From assembly GCA_016790515.1 (NCBI GenBank), contig JAEUOY010000015.1:50995-114994 (forward strand): DNA of 64,000 nucleotides. Direction: 5' to 3'. The notes below the pieces were generated by a model. The model was not told where the DNA came from. It ran no database searches and saw only the letters and a program-made list of their open reading frames with translations. This DNA is from Burkholderiaceae bacterium. Its GTDB lineage: Bacteria; Pseudomonadota; Gammaproteobacteria; Burkholderiales; Burkholderiaceae_C. Shown here piece by piece: positions 11,451-19,900 of this stretch (positions within the stretch are counted from its first letter, which is position 1; every line of letters starts with the position of its first letter). A program made the translations under genes and the position numbers.

Positions 11451-13127
11451 TCAGGCCGGCAGCGCGGCGCCGCGCGGCGCAGCGGCCGCGCCGGGGTAGC
11501 CGGCGCCGTGGATCGCGGCGAAGACCAGGTTGACCTCGGCCGCATCGAGCTTCCACGACGCGCTGCCGCCGCCGCGCAGCGCGCGCTGCACCAGCGAGCT
11601 GGCCGACAGGCGGTGCCAGTCCTCGGGCACGCGCTGGCCGTTGGCCACGCCGACCACCTTGGCACGGTGGCGGATCAGCGCGTCCAGCGCCGGCCCCAGC
11701 TTGACCGCCTCGTCGAGCTTGCTGACGATGACGCCGTGGCATTGCTGCACGCCGTAGGCGACCATCACGTCCTCGACCGTCTCGCCCTGCGCCGCGGCGT
11801 TGAGCACCAGCAGCTTGCGGATCGCGCGGTGCTGCAGCATCTCCAGCAGCTCGCGGGTGCGGGCGTCGCGCTGGGCCATGCCGGCGGTGTCGATCAGCAC
11901 CAGCTTCTTGCCCGACAGCAGGTCCAGCAGGTCCTCGAGCGAGGCGCGGTCGTGCGCGGTGTGCACCGGCACGCCGAGGATGCGGCCGTAGGTGCGCAGC
12001 TGCTCGTGGGCGGCGATCCGGTAGGCGTCCAGCGTGATCAGGCCCAGGTTGGCCGCCCCGTGCCTGGTGGCGAAGGCGGCGGCCAGCTTGGCGGTGCTGG
12101 TGGTCTTGCCGACGCCGGTGGGGCCGATCAGCGCGAACACGCCGTCGCAGTCCTCCAGCGGCGGCTCGTGCTCGTCGGTGTGCAGGTTGCGTTCGAGCAC
12201 GCCGGCGGCCCAGGCCAGCTCGTCGGGCGCCTGCTGGCGATCGGCCGGCAGGCTCTGCACCAGCTTGCGCACCAGCGCCGGCGACAGGCCGGCCTCGAAC
12301 AGCTTCTGCGACAGCGCGGCCTGGCGCGGGTCGCGCTGCAGCCGTTCCATGAAGGCCAGCGTGCCGAAGCGCTCGTCGATCAGCTCGCGCACCGAGCGCA
12401 GCTCGCTGCGCAGCTCATCGCCGAGGCCGTCCAGGCGCCGGGCCGGCGCCTGGCCGTCGTCGAGGCTGCCGCGCTGCGCGGGGGCGCCGAAGCGGATCTC
12501 GTCGCGCAGCACCGGCGGCTCGCGCCGCGGCGGGTTGATGCGCTCGCGCAGTGCAGCGTGGCGCAGCGGCGGGCCGTCCGGGGCGGCGCGCGGCGGCTCG
12601 GCATGGCGGCCGTCGGCGGCCACCACCCGCAGCGGCGGCGTCGCCGGGCCGGCGGCGCGCGCCACCGCAGCGGCCGCCGGGGCGACCAGCGGCTCGTCCT
12701 GCGGCCGGCCCTGCTGCGCCAGCTCGGCCTGACGGCGCTTGAGCATGCGCTCGCGAACGTAGTCCTGGAAGGTCAGCGTGCTCATGCCCAGGGTCTCGAC
12801 ATCGCGCTCGACGCCTGGGTCGGCCCCGGCCCCGGCCAGCGTGGGCTCGAGCCGCGGCTCCAGCCGTTCGCCGCGGGCGGCGATGCGCTCGGCCAGGGTC
12901 GCCGGGCGCGTCGAGGCCGGCGCCACCGCGCTCGGCCTGGCCCGCAGCACCGGCGCCTGGGCGGCGGCCTGCTCGAGGCGGGCCATGCCCTCGGGCGCCA
13001 TCGCCAGCACCTCGACGCCGTCGCCGGCCGGCTTGGTCGACAGCACCACCGCATCCTCGCCGAGGGCCTCGCGCACCTGGGCCAGCGCCTCGCGGGCGGT
13101 CTTCGCGCTGAAGCGTTTCACGTTCAT
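11451..13127 (-). CDS. flhF: flagellar biosynthesis GTPase FlhF
   Basis: An SRP-family GTPase that positions the flagellum, usually at a pole. The 558 residues begin with the conserved MNVKRFSAKTAREALAQVRE, then a long low-complexity region rich in A, P and R to about residue 230. The NG domain has the G1 loop IGPTGVGKTTSTAKLA near residue 333, ITLDAYRIAAHEQLRTYG, the G3 motif LIDTAGMAQRD and the G4-like SKLDEA. It lies between flhA and flhG; the gap to flhA (181 bases) holds a duplicated repeat. Confidence 0.96.
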   Translation of the reverse strand: MNVKRFSAKTAREALAQVREALGEDAVVLSTKPAGDGVEVLAMAPEGMARLEQAAAQAPVLRARPSAVAPASTRPATLAERIAARGERLEPRLEPTLAGAGADPGVERDVETLGMSTLTFQDYVRERMLKRRQAELAQQGRPQDEPLVAPAAAAVARAAGPATPPLRVVAADGRHAEPPRAAPDGPPLRHAALRERINPPRREPPVLRDEIRFGAPAQRGSLDDGQAPARRLDGLGDELRSELRSVRELIDERFGTLAFMERLQRDPRQAALSQKLFEAGLSPALVRKLVQSLPADRQQAPDELAWAAGVLERNLHTDEHEPPLEDCDGVFALIGPTGVGKTTSTAKLAAAFATRHGAANLGLITLDAYRIAAHEQLRTYGRILGVPVHTAHDRASLEDLLDLLSGKKLVLIDTAGMAQRDARTRELLEMLQHRAIRKLLVLNAAAQGETVEDVMVAYGVQQCHGVIVSKLDEAVKLGPALDALIRHRAKVVGVANGQRVPEDWHRLSASSLVQRALRGGGSASWKLDAAEVNLVFAAIHGAGYPGAAAAPRGAALPA

Positions 13128-13129
13128 GC

Positions 13130-13311
13130 GGCCTCCCGCCGAGCCGCCTCGAGGGAGGCCAGCCCCCCAATGGCACCGCAGGGGCCCGTCCCGGGCCCGG
13201 GGGGCAGCGAACGCACGTGAGCGTGGGGGGTCACGGCCTCCCGACGAGCCGCCTCTAGGGAGGCCAGCCCCCCTGGGGGGGGCAGCGAACGCACGTGAGC
13301 GTGGGGGGTCA
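13130..13311. repeat. duplicated intergenic repeat in the flhA-flhF gap
   Basis: Two direct copies, 13130-13234 and 13235-13311. Each opens with GGCCTCCCG.CGAGCCGCCTC and AGGGAGGCCAGCCCCCC, which can fold on itself, and each ends with GGCAGCGAACGCACGTGAGCG then TGGGGGGTCA. The first copy has about 28 extra bases in the middle. The end of the second copy supplies the flhA stop codon. The GCGAACG...GTGAGCGTGGGGG core resembles REP-like intergenic sequences common in Burkholderiales genomes (recognised from memory). Confidence 0.75.
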
Positions 13312-15432
13312 TGTCGTACCTCCGATGATCGAGCCGATGCGGATCGAATGCGTCTCAGGAATCTCGCTGTGGCCCAGCACCTTCAGCCGCGGCGCGGCGC
13401 GCTTGAGCAGCCGGGCCATCGGCACCCGGATCGGATCGGGCACCAGCAGGCAGGCGGGCTGGCCCAGGTCCTCCTGCTTGCGCGCGGTGTCGGCGGCGGC
13501 GCGGGTCAGCGTGTCGGCGACGCCGGGGTCGAGCGCGGCGCCGTGCGGGCTGGTCAGCGCCTGGGTCACCAGGCGCTCGAGCTCGGGCTCGAGCGCGATC
13601 ACGTCGAGCTCCCTCACCGGGCCGTAGATCTGCTGCACGATCACCGGCGACAGGTGCACCCGGATGCGGCGGGCCAGCTCGCCGGGATCGGTGATCGCCG
13701 CGGCGTGCTCGGCGATGCATTCGACGATCGAGCGCATGTCGCGGATGTGCACGCCCTCGTCGAGCAGCAGCTGCAGCACCTTCTGCAATGTGGCGATGCC
13801 GACCATTTTGGGGATCACGTCCTCGATGAGCTTGGGGGCCTGCTTGGTGACGTGCTCGACGAGCTGCTGGGTCTCGACCCGGCCCAGCAGGCGAGCTGCG
13901 TTCACTTGCATCAAGTGTGAAAGATGGGTCGCGACGACGGTCGCGCAATCAACCACCGTAAATCCGTTCATCTGGGCCATTTCGCGCTGGCGCTCGTCGA
14001 TCCAGGTCGCGGGCAGGCCGAAGGCCGGGTCGGTGGTCGCGGTGCCGGGCAGCTTGACCGTCGCGCCGCCGGGGTTGATCGCCAGCAGCATGCCCGGGTA
14101 GGCCTCGCCCTCGCCGACCACCGCGCCGCGCAGCAGCACGCGGTAGGCGCTGGGCTTGAGCTCCAGGTTGTCGCGGATGTGCACCGCCGGCGGCAGGAAG
14201 CCGACCTCCTGCGCGAACTTCTTGCGCACGCCCTTGATGCGGCTGAGCAGGTCGCCGGCGCGGGTCTTGTCGACCAGCGCGATCAGCCGGTAGCCGACCT
14301 CCAGCCCCAGCGTATCGACCGGCTGCAGGTCGTCCCAGCTGGCCTCGGCGTTGGCCGGCTGGGCGTCGGGCGGCGGCGCCGGCGGCGTGGCCCTGGCCAG
14401 CGCGTCGCGGCGGCGCAGCCACCAGGCCAGCGCGCCCAGCATGGCGGCGATCAGCAGGAACACGAGATGCGGCATGCCCGGGATCAAGCCCAGCAGGCCG
14501 ACGATGCCTGCGGTGATGCCCAGCGCCCTGGCGCTGCCGAAGACCTGGCTGCCGATCTGGCTGCCGATGTTCTGTTCCTTGCCGACGCGCGAGACGACCA
14601 TCGCCGCGGCCACCGAGATCAGCAGGCCCGGGATCTGCGCGACCAGCGCGTCGCCGACGGCCAGCAGCACGTAGCGCTCGGCCGATTCGCCGGCGCTCAG
14701 GGAATGGCTGGCGACACCGATGACGAAGCCGCCGACGATGTTGATCACCAGGATCAGCATGCCGGCGATCGCGTCGCCGCGAACGAACTTGCTGGCGCCG
14801 TCCATCGAGCCGAAGAACTCGGCCTCCTCGCCGACCTCGGCGCGGCGGCGCTTGGCCTCCTTCTCGTCGATCAGCCCGGCGTTGAGGTCGGCGTCGATCG
14901 CCATCTGCTTGCCGGGCATCGCGTCCAGCGTGAAGCGCGCGCCGACCTCGGCGATGCGCTCAGCGCCCTTGGTGACGACGATGAAGTTGATCACCACCAG
15001 GATCGCGAAAACGATCAGGCCGACCGCGAAGTTGCCGCCGACCAGGAAGTGGCCGAAGCTCTCGATCACCTTGCCGGCCGCCGCCGCGCCGGTGTGGCCC
15101 TCGAGCAGCACGACCCGGGTGGAGGCCACGTTCAGGCTCAGCCGCAGCAGCGTGGTGACCAGCAGCACCGCCGGGAAGGCGGCGAAGTCCAGCGGGCGCA
15201 CCATCTGCGAAGCGACCATCATCACCATCAGCGCCATCGCGATGTTGAAGGTGAACAGCAGGTCCAGCACGAAGGGCGGCAGCGGCAGCACCATCATCGC
15301 CAGCACCATCACGATGAACACCGGTGCGCCCAGCGACTTCAGCATCCCGGCGCCGACGCCCAGCCGGGCGGACGCCTGCTGGACGCGCGGGTTGCCGAGC
15401 AGGCCTTGCAGTTGGGCGATGAGGGCGTTCAT
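13309..15432 (-). CDS. flhA: flagellar type III export gate protein FlhA
   Basis: A 707-residue integral membrane protein of the flagellar export apparatus, which couples proton flow to substrate export. The N-terminal half has about eight membrane segments with the FHIPEP signature region around RLSLNVASTRVVLLEGHTG and the cytoplasmic loop DAMPGKQMAIDADLNAGLI. The C-terminal cytosolic domain (from about residue 360) binds export chaperones. The stop codon lies in the second copy of the repeat at 13130-13311, so the local sequence may have altered the last residues. The start overlaps the flhB stop by 4 bases. Confidence 0.97.
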   Translation of the reverse strand: MNALIAQLQGLLGNPRVQQASARLGVGAGMLKSLGAPVFIVMVLAMMVLPLPPFVLDLLFTFNIAMALMVMMVASQMVRPLDFAAFPAVLLVTTLLRLSLNVASTRVVLLEGHTGAAAAGKVIESFGHFLVGGNFAVGLIVFAILVVINFIVVTKGAERIAEVGARFTLDAMPGKQMAIDADLNAGLIDEKEAKRRRAEVGEEAEFFGSMDGASKFVRGDAIAGMLILVINIVGGFVIGVASHSLSAGESAERYVLLAVGDALVAQIPGLLISVAAAMVVSRVGKEQNIGSQIGSQVFGSARALGITAGIVGLLGLIPGMPHLVFLLIAAMLGALAWWLRRRDALARATPPAPPPDAQPANAEASWDDLQPVDTLGLEVGYRLIALVDKTRAGDLLSRIKGVRKKFAQEVGFLPPAVHIRDNLELKPSAYRVLLRGAVVGEGEAYPGMLLAINPGGATVKLPGTATTDPAFGLPATWIDERQREMAQMNGFTVVDCATVVATHLSHLMQVNAARLLGRVETQQLVEHVTKQAPKLIEDVIPKMVGIATLQKVLQLLLDEGVHIRDMRSIVECIAEHAAAITDPGELARRIRVHLSPVIVQQIYGPVRELDVIALEPELERLVTQALTSPHGAALDPGVADTLTRAAADTARKQEDLGQPACLLVPDPIRVPMARLLKRAAPRLKVLGHSEIPETHSIRIGSIIGGTT

Positions 15433-16577
15433 GGCTTGGGCGCCGCTTCAGGGTGCTGCGGGTCGAGGTCGGGCGGCACCGCGATGGCCGGCAGTTCGCC
15501 GGGCATCGCGCCGCGGCCGGACAGCGCCGCGCGCAGCTGGTAGACGTAGGCCAGCACCTGGGCCACCGCCGAGAACAGCCGCGCCGGGATCTCGCGGTCG
15601 ACCTCGCCGTGGGCGTACAGCGCGCGCGCCAGCGGCGGCGCCTGCAGCACCGGCACCTGGTGCTCGCGGGCGATGTCGCGGATCTTCAGCGCCAGCAGGT
15701 CGGCGCCCATGGCGACGATGCGCGGCGCGGCCATGCGGGCCTCGTCGTACTTCAGCGCCACCGCGTAGTGGCTGGGGTTCATCACCACCAGGTCGGCCTT
15801 GGGCACCGCGGCGAGCATGCGCTTGCTGGCCATCTCGCGCATGCGGGCCTTGATGCGGCCCTTGACCTCGACGTTGCCCTCGGCCTCCTTGTGTTCCAGC
15901 TTGACTTCCTGGTGGCTCATCTTCAGCCGCCTGGCCAGCATCATGCGCTGCAGCGGCACGTCGATCGCGGCGAACACCACCAGCAGCACGACCAGCAGCG
16001 CCAGCCCGCCGGCCAGCGTGCGGCCGGTGTGGGCCAGCGCCACCGGCAGCGGCATCTTCAGCGCATCGTGGAAATCGCTCAGGTGGGCGACCAGCCAGCT
16101 GCCGCCGATCACGCCCAGACCCAGGGCCAGCACGCAGGCCTTGGCCAGGTCGCCCAGGTGCTGGCCCGAGACCATGCGGCCCAGGCCGGCCAGCGGGTCG
16201 AGCTTGCCGAAGTTGGGCAGCAGCGGCTTCAGCGTGAAGTTCCAGCCGCCCGAGGCCAGGCTCGCGCCCAGCGCCAGCGCCAGGCCGGCGCCGCCCAGCG
16301 GCAGCAGCACCAGCAGCCAGGCCCGGGTCAGCTCGCCCAGGCGCTGCACCATCGCGCCGTCCTGCGCCAGCAGGGCATGGTCGAAGCGCAGCCCGGCGGC
16401 CAGCAGCCGGTGCAGCCAGTCGCCCAGCAGCGGCATCGCCGCGACCAGCAGCGCGCCGCCGCCGCCGACCACCAGCAGGTGCGCGAGGTCGCGCGAACGC
16501 GCCACCTGGCCCTCGCGGCGGGCCTTGCGGATCTTGCGTTCTGAGGCGGGAAGGTTGCGGTCCTGGGCGTCGGCCAT
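15429..16577 (-). CDS. flhB: flagellar export switch protein FlhB
   Basis: A 382-residue export-gate protein that switches substrate class after self-cleavage of its cytosolic domain. The chosen ATG at 16577 gives MADAQDRNLPASERKIRKAREGQ-type family text; a longer frame to 16616 adds 13 unconserved residues. Four membrane segments are visible. The linker ends in MASKRMLAAVPKADLVVMNPSHYAVAL, where the autocleavage motif reads N-P-S-H rather than the usual N-P-T-H. It overlaps flhA by 4 bases and is transcribed divergently from the giant repeat gene. Confidence 0.96.
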   Translation of the reverse strand: MADAQDRNLPASERKIRKARREGQVARSRDLAHLLVVGGGGALLVAAMPLLGDWLHRLLAAGLRFDHALLAQDGAMVQRLGELTRAWLLVLLPLGGAGLALALGASLASGGWNFTLKPLLPNFGKLDPLAGLGRMVSGQHLGDLAKACVLALGLGVIGGSWLVAHLSDFHDALKMPLPVALAHTGRTLAGGLALLVVLLVVFAAIDVPLQRMMLARRLKMSHQEVKLEHKEAEGNVEVKGRIKARMREMASKRMLAAVPKADLVVMNPSHYAVALKYDEARMAAPRIVAMGADLLALKIRDIAREHQVPVLQAPPLARALYAHGEVDREIPARLFSAVAQVLAYVYQLRAALSGRGAMPGELPAIAVPPDLDPQHPEAAPKP

Positions 16578-16644
16578 GGCAAGGGTGGCCCGGGCCGCAA
16601 GCCCGAGCCATGCCATGGTGCCCGCCGCCCGCGTCCCCCAGGGG

Positions 16645-16652
16645 GCCGATAA
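16645..16652 (+). promoter_or_regulatory. second sigma-28-like -10 element upstream of the giant gene
   Basis: An exact GCCGATAA followed by GCC. No TAAA- or TCAA-like -35 is found at the expected 15-base distance, so it could be a weak or inactive second promoter. Confidence 0.35.
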
Positions 16653-16758
16653 GCCTCGGCAAACGCCTTGTTTTCGGCCCGCAGCCCGGCGCAGTTGAGG
16701 CCCAAGCTAGCGGGACACGTGAAAAAGCGGGCAAAGCCTCGCCTGATCGGTTTTCAGC

Positions 16759-16786
16759 TCAAGTTCGCCGAGCCGGGGCCCGATAA
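16759..16786 (+). promoter_or_regulatory. sigma-28 (FliA) type promoter of the giant repeat gene
   Basis: A -35 element TCAAGTTC at 16759-16766 and a -10 element CCCGATAA at 16779-16786. The TCAA to -10 distance is 16 bases, one more than the 15 seen at motA and cheY. Consensus for sigma-28 is TAAAGTTT then GCCGATAA. The element lies 115 bases before the ATG at 16901 and points the same way. Confidence 0.65.
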
Positions 16787-16900
16787 GCCGACGAGGAACG
16801 CGCCGAAGGTGCCGTCCATGCCCTGCACGGGCCGACGACGCCAGCGCCGCAAGACCCCGAGATTGCTGCAGAAACATTTGCGCCGAAGGACCTTCTGATC

Positions 16901-19900
16901 ATGGCCACCAACATCACGAGCCTGACCCCCGCCGAAATCGCTGCGATGTCGACGGCGCAGATCGCCGCTCTCTCTGCGGCCGACTGGGCAGCGTTCAGCG
17001 TCGACCAGATCGCCGCGCTCACGGTGGAACAGGTCATGGCCATCCCGGCGCAGCGCATCGGCGGCCTGACGGCGACGCAGATGGCGGCCTTCGACCCGAG
17101 CGACTTCGGGGCGATGAGCACGGCGCAGCTGCGCGCGATCTCGACCTCGGCGATGTCGGGCCTGGTCGCGGCCGACCTGGACTCGCTGTCGGGCAGCCAG
17201 CTCAACGCCATCGGCACGGCGCAGATGCGGATCCTGGCGACGGCCGAGGTGGCGACGCTGTCCGGCAGCACGCTGGCCGCGCTGTCGACGGCACAGGTCG
17301 CTGCGCTGTCCTCGCCGCAACTGGAAGCGCTGGGCGCCGGCCAGATCCAGAATCTCGGCACGGCACAGGTCGGTGCCCTGACCTCCCAGCAGCTGAGCAA
17401 CCTCGCCACCGAAGACCTGCTGGCGCTGAACCAGGACCAGTTCACCGCGCTGAGCAGCCGGCAGCTGGCGGCATTGACCAGCACCCAGGTCGGGGTGCTG
17501 TCGGACACGACGATCGCGGCGCTGAACACCGCCCAGCTGCGCGGCCTCAGCACCGCGGCGACCGGCGCGCTGGACTCGGCCGACCTGACGGCGCTGAGCA
17601 GCGTGCAGCTGGCGGCGCTGAGCACCGCCCAGGTGCGCTCGCTCGACGGCGCGGCGCTGGCCGGCCTGGACGCCGACACCGTGTCGCGCTTCGGCACCGC
17701 CCAGGTGGCCGCGCTCGGCACGGCCCAGGTGGCGGCGCTGACCTCGGTGCAGCTGCAGGCGCTCAGCGCCAGCCAGCTGGCGGCGCTGGGCTCGGCCCAG
17801 CTCAGGGCCCTGGGCAGCAACGGCCTGAACGAGCTGACGAGCAGCCAGTTCCAGGCGCTGACCAGCGTGCAGCTGGCCGCGCTCGCCACCGACCAGATCG
17901 CCGGACTGCAGTCCGACGACCTGGCAGCGCTCAGCTCGACCCAGCTGCGCGGCCTGAGCGCGGACGGCATCGCGGCGCTGGACTCGGCGGACCTGGCGAC
18001 GCTGTCGGCCGGCCAGGTGGCCGGCCTGACCAGCAGCCAGCTGCGGGCGATCGACGCCGCCGATCTGCCCGGGCTGGGCACGGCGGCGCTGTCGGCGCTG
18101 AGCAGCGTGCAGATCGCCGCGCTGAGCAGCAGCCAGCTCGCCGCGCTCGGCTCGGAACAGTGGCAGTCGCTGTCGAGCGCGCAGCTGCGCGCGCTGACCA
18201 CGGCCCAGCTCGCCAGCCTGGCCACCGATGAACTCAACCAGCTGACCAGCGACCAGTTCCGCGCCCTGAGCAGCGCGCAGATCGCCGGCCTGACGACCCA
18301 GCAGATCAGCCAGCTCGAGGGCGAGGACCTGGCCGCGCTGAGCACCGCGCAGCTGCGCGGCCTGAGCGCCGGCGGCCTGGCCGCGCTGGACAGCGCCGAC
18401 CTGGCGGTGCTGACCACCGAGCAGCTGGCCGCCCTCGGCTCGGCCCAGTTGCGCGCGATCGAGACGGCCGACCTGGCCGGCATCGAGGCCGGCAAGCTGG
18501 CCGCGCTGAGCTCGGTGCAGATCTCCCAGCTCAGCACCGCCCAGCTCGCTGCGTTGTCCAGCGACCAGCTGCAGGCGCTGTCCACGGCCCAGTTGCGCGG
18601 CCTGACCATCGCCCAGCTGGCCTCGCTGTCGACCGAGGACCTGAACAACCTGAGCGCCGGCCAGTTCGGCGCGCTGACCAGCGCGCAGATCGCCGGCCTG
18701 AGCAGCGCCCAGATCGGCGCCCTCGGCGGCAACCTGCTGGCAGCGCTGGGCACCGCGCAGCTGCGCGCCATCGACGCCGGCGACTTCGCCGCGCTCGACA
18801 GCGCCGACCTCGCGGCCCTGAGCTCGACCCAGTGGGCGGCGATGAACAGCGCCCAGCTCGCGACGCTCGACTCGGCCGACCTCCAGGGCCTGAGCGTCGC
18901 GGCCCTGGCCGGCCTGGGCAGCGCACAGATCGCCGTGCTCGGCAGCGCCCAGCTGGCTGCGCTGTCGTCCGACCAGTTGCAGGCGCTGAGCGGCACGCAG
19001 CTGGCCGGCCTGAGCAGCCGCCAGCTCGCCAGCCTGGCCAGCGATGACCTGAACCAGCTCACGACGGCGCAGTTCGCCGCGTTGGGCACCCGGCAGATCG
19101 CCGCGCTGACCACGGCCCAGCTCGCCGCGCTCGAGAGCGCCGACCTGGCCGCGCTGAACACCGCGCAGCTGCGTGCGCTGGGCGCCCGCGGCATCGCCGC
19201 GCTGGACAGCGCCGACCTGGCCGTGCTCGGCTCGGCCCAGCTGGCCGCCCTGAGCACGACCCAGATCGCCGCGATCGAGACGGCCGACATCCGCGGCGTC
19301 GCGCCGGCCGTGCTGGCCCAGTTGAGCACCGCGCAGATCGCCGTGCTGACCACGGCGCAGATCGACGCGCTGAGCTCCGACCAGCTGCAGGCCCTGACCA
19401 CCACCCAGCTGCGCGCCATGGGCAGCGCCCAGCTGGCCTCGCTGTCCAGCGACGACCTGGGCACGCTCACCGCCAGCCAGCTGCAGGCGCTGAGCACCAG
19501 CCGCCTGGCCGCGCTGACCAGCAGCCAGCTGGCCGCGATGGCCTCCGACGACCTGCAGGCCCTGACCACCGCCCAGGTGCGCGGCCTGTCGACCGCCCAG
19601 CTGACGGCGCTGGGCAGCGAGTCGCTGAACCTGCTGAGCACGACGCAGTTCGCGGCCCTCAGCAGCGCCCAGATCGGTGCCCTGAGCAGCAACCAGATCG
19701 CCAACCTGGCCAGCGCCGACCTGGCCGCGATGAGCAGCGCCCAGCTGCGCGGCCTGAGCACCGGCCAGATCGCCGCGCTGGACAGCGCCGACCTGGCCGT
19801 GCTCGGCAGCAGCCAGATCGCCGCGCTGACCTCGGCCCAGCTGCGCGCGATCGAGACCGCCGACCTGGCCGGCATCAGCGCGGCCAAGCTGGCGCTGCTC

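Larger units (their letters stand above)
16578..16900. other. divergent intergenic region flhB / giant repeat gene
   Basis: This 323-base region between two divergent genes has no credible coding frame. It contains two copies of a CGATAAGCC-type sequence on the plus strand (GCCGATAAG from 16645 and CCCGATAAG from 16779), the second with an upstream TCAAGTTC. A short CCCCC-A-GGGGG palindrome lies next to the first. Toward flhB I see no sigma-28 element; an FlhDC-dependent promoter would be expected there but I cannot identify it by eye. Confidence 0.6.
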
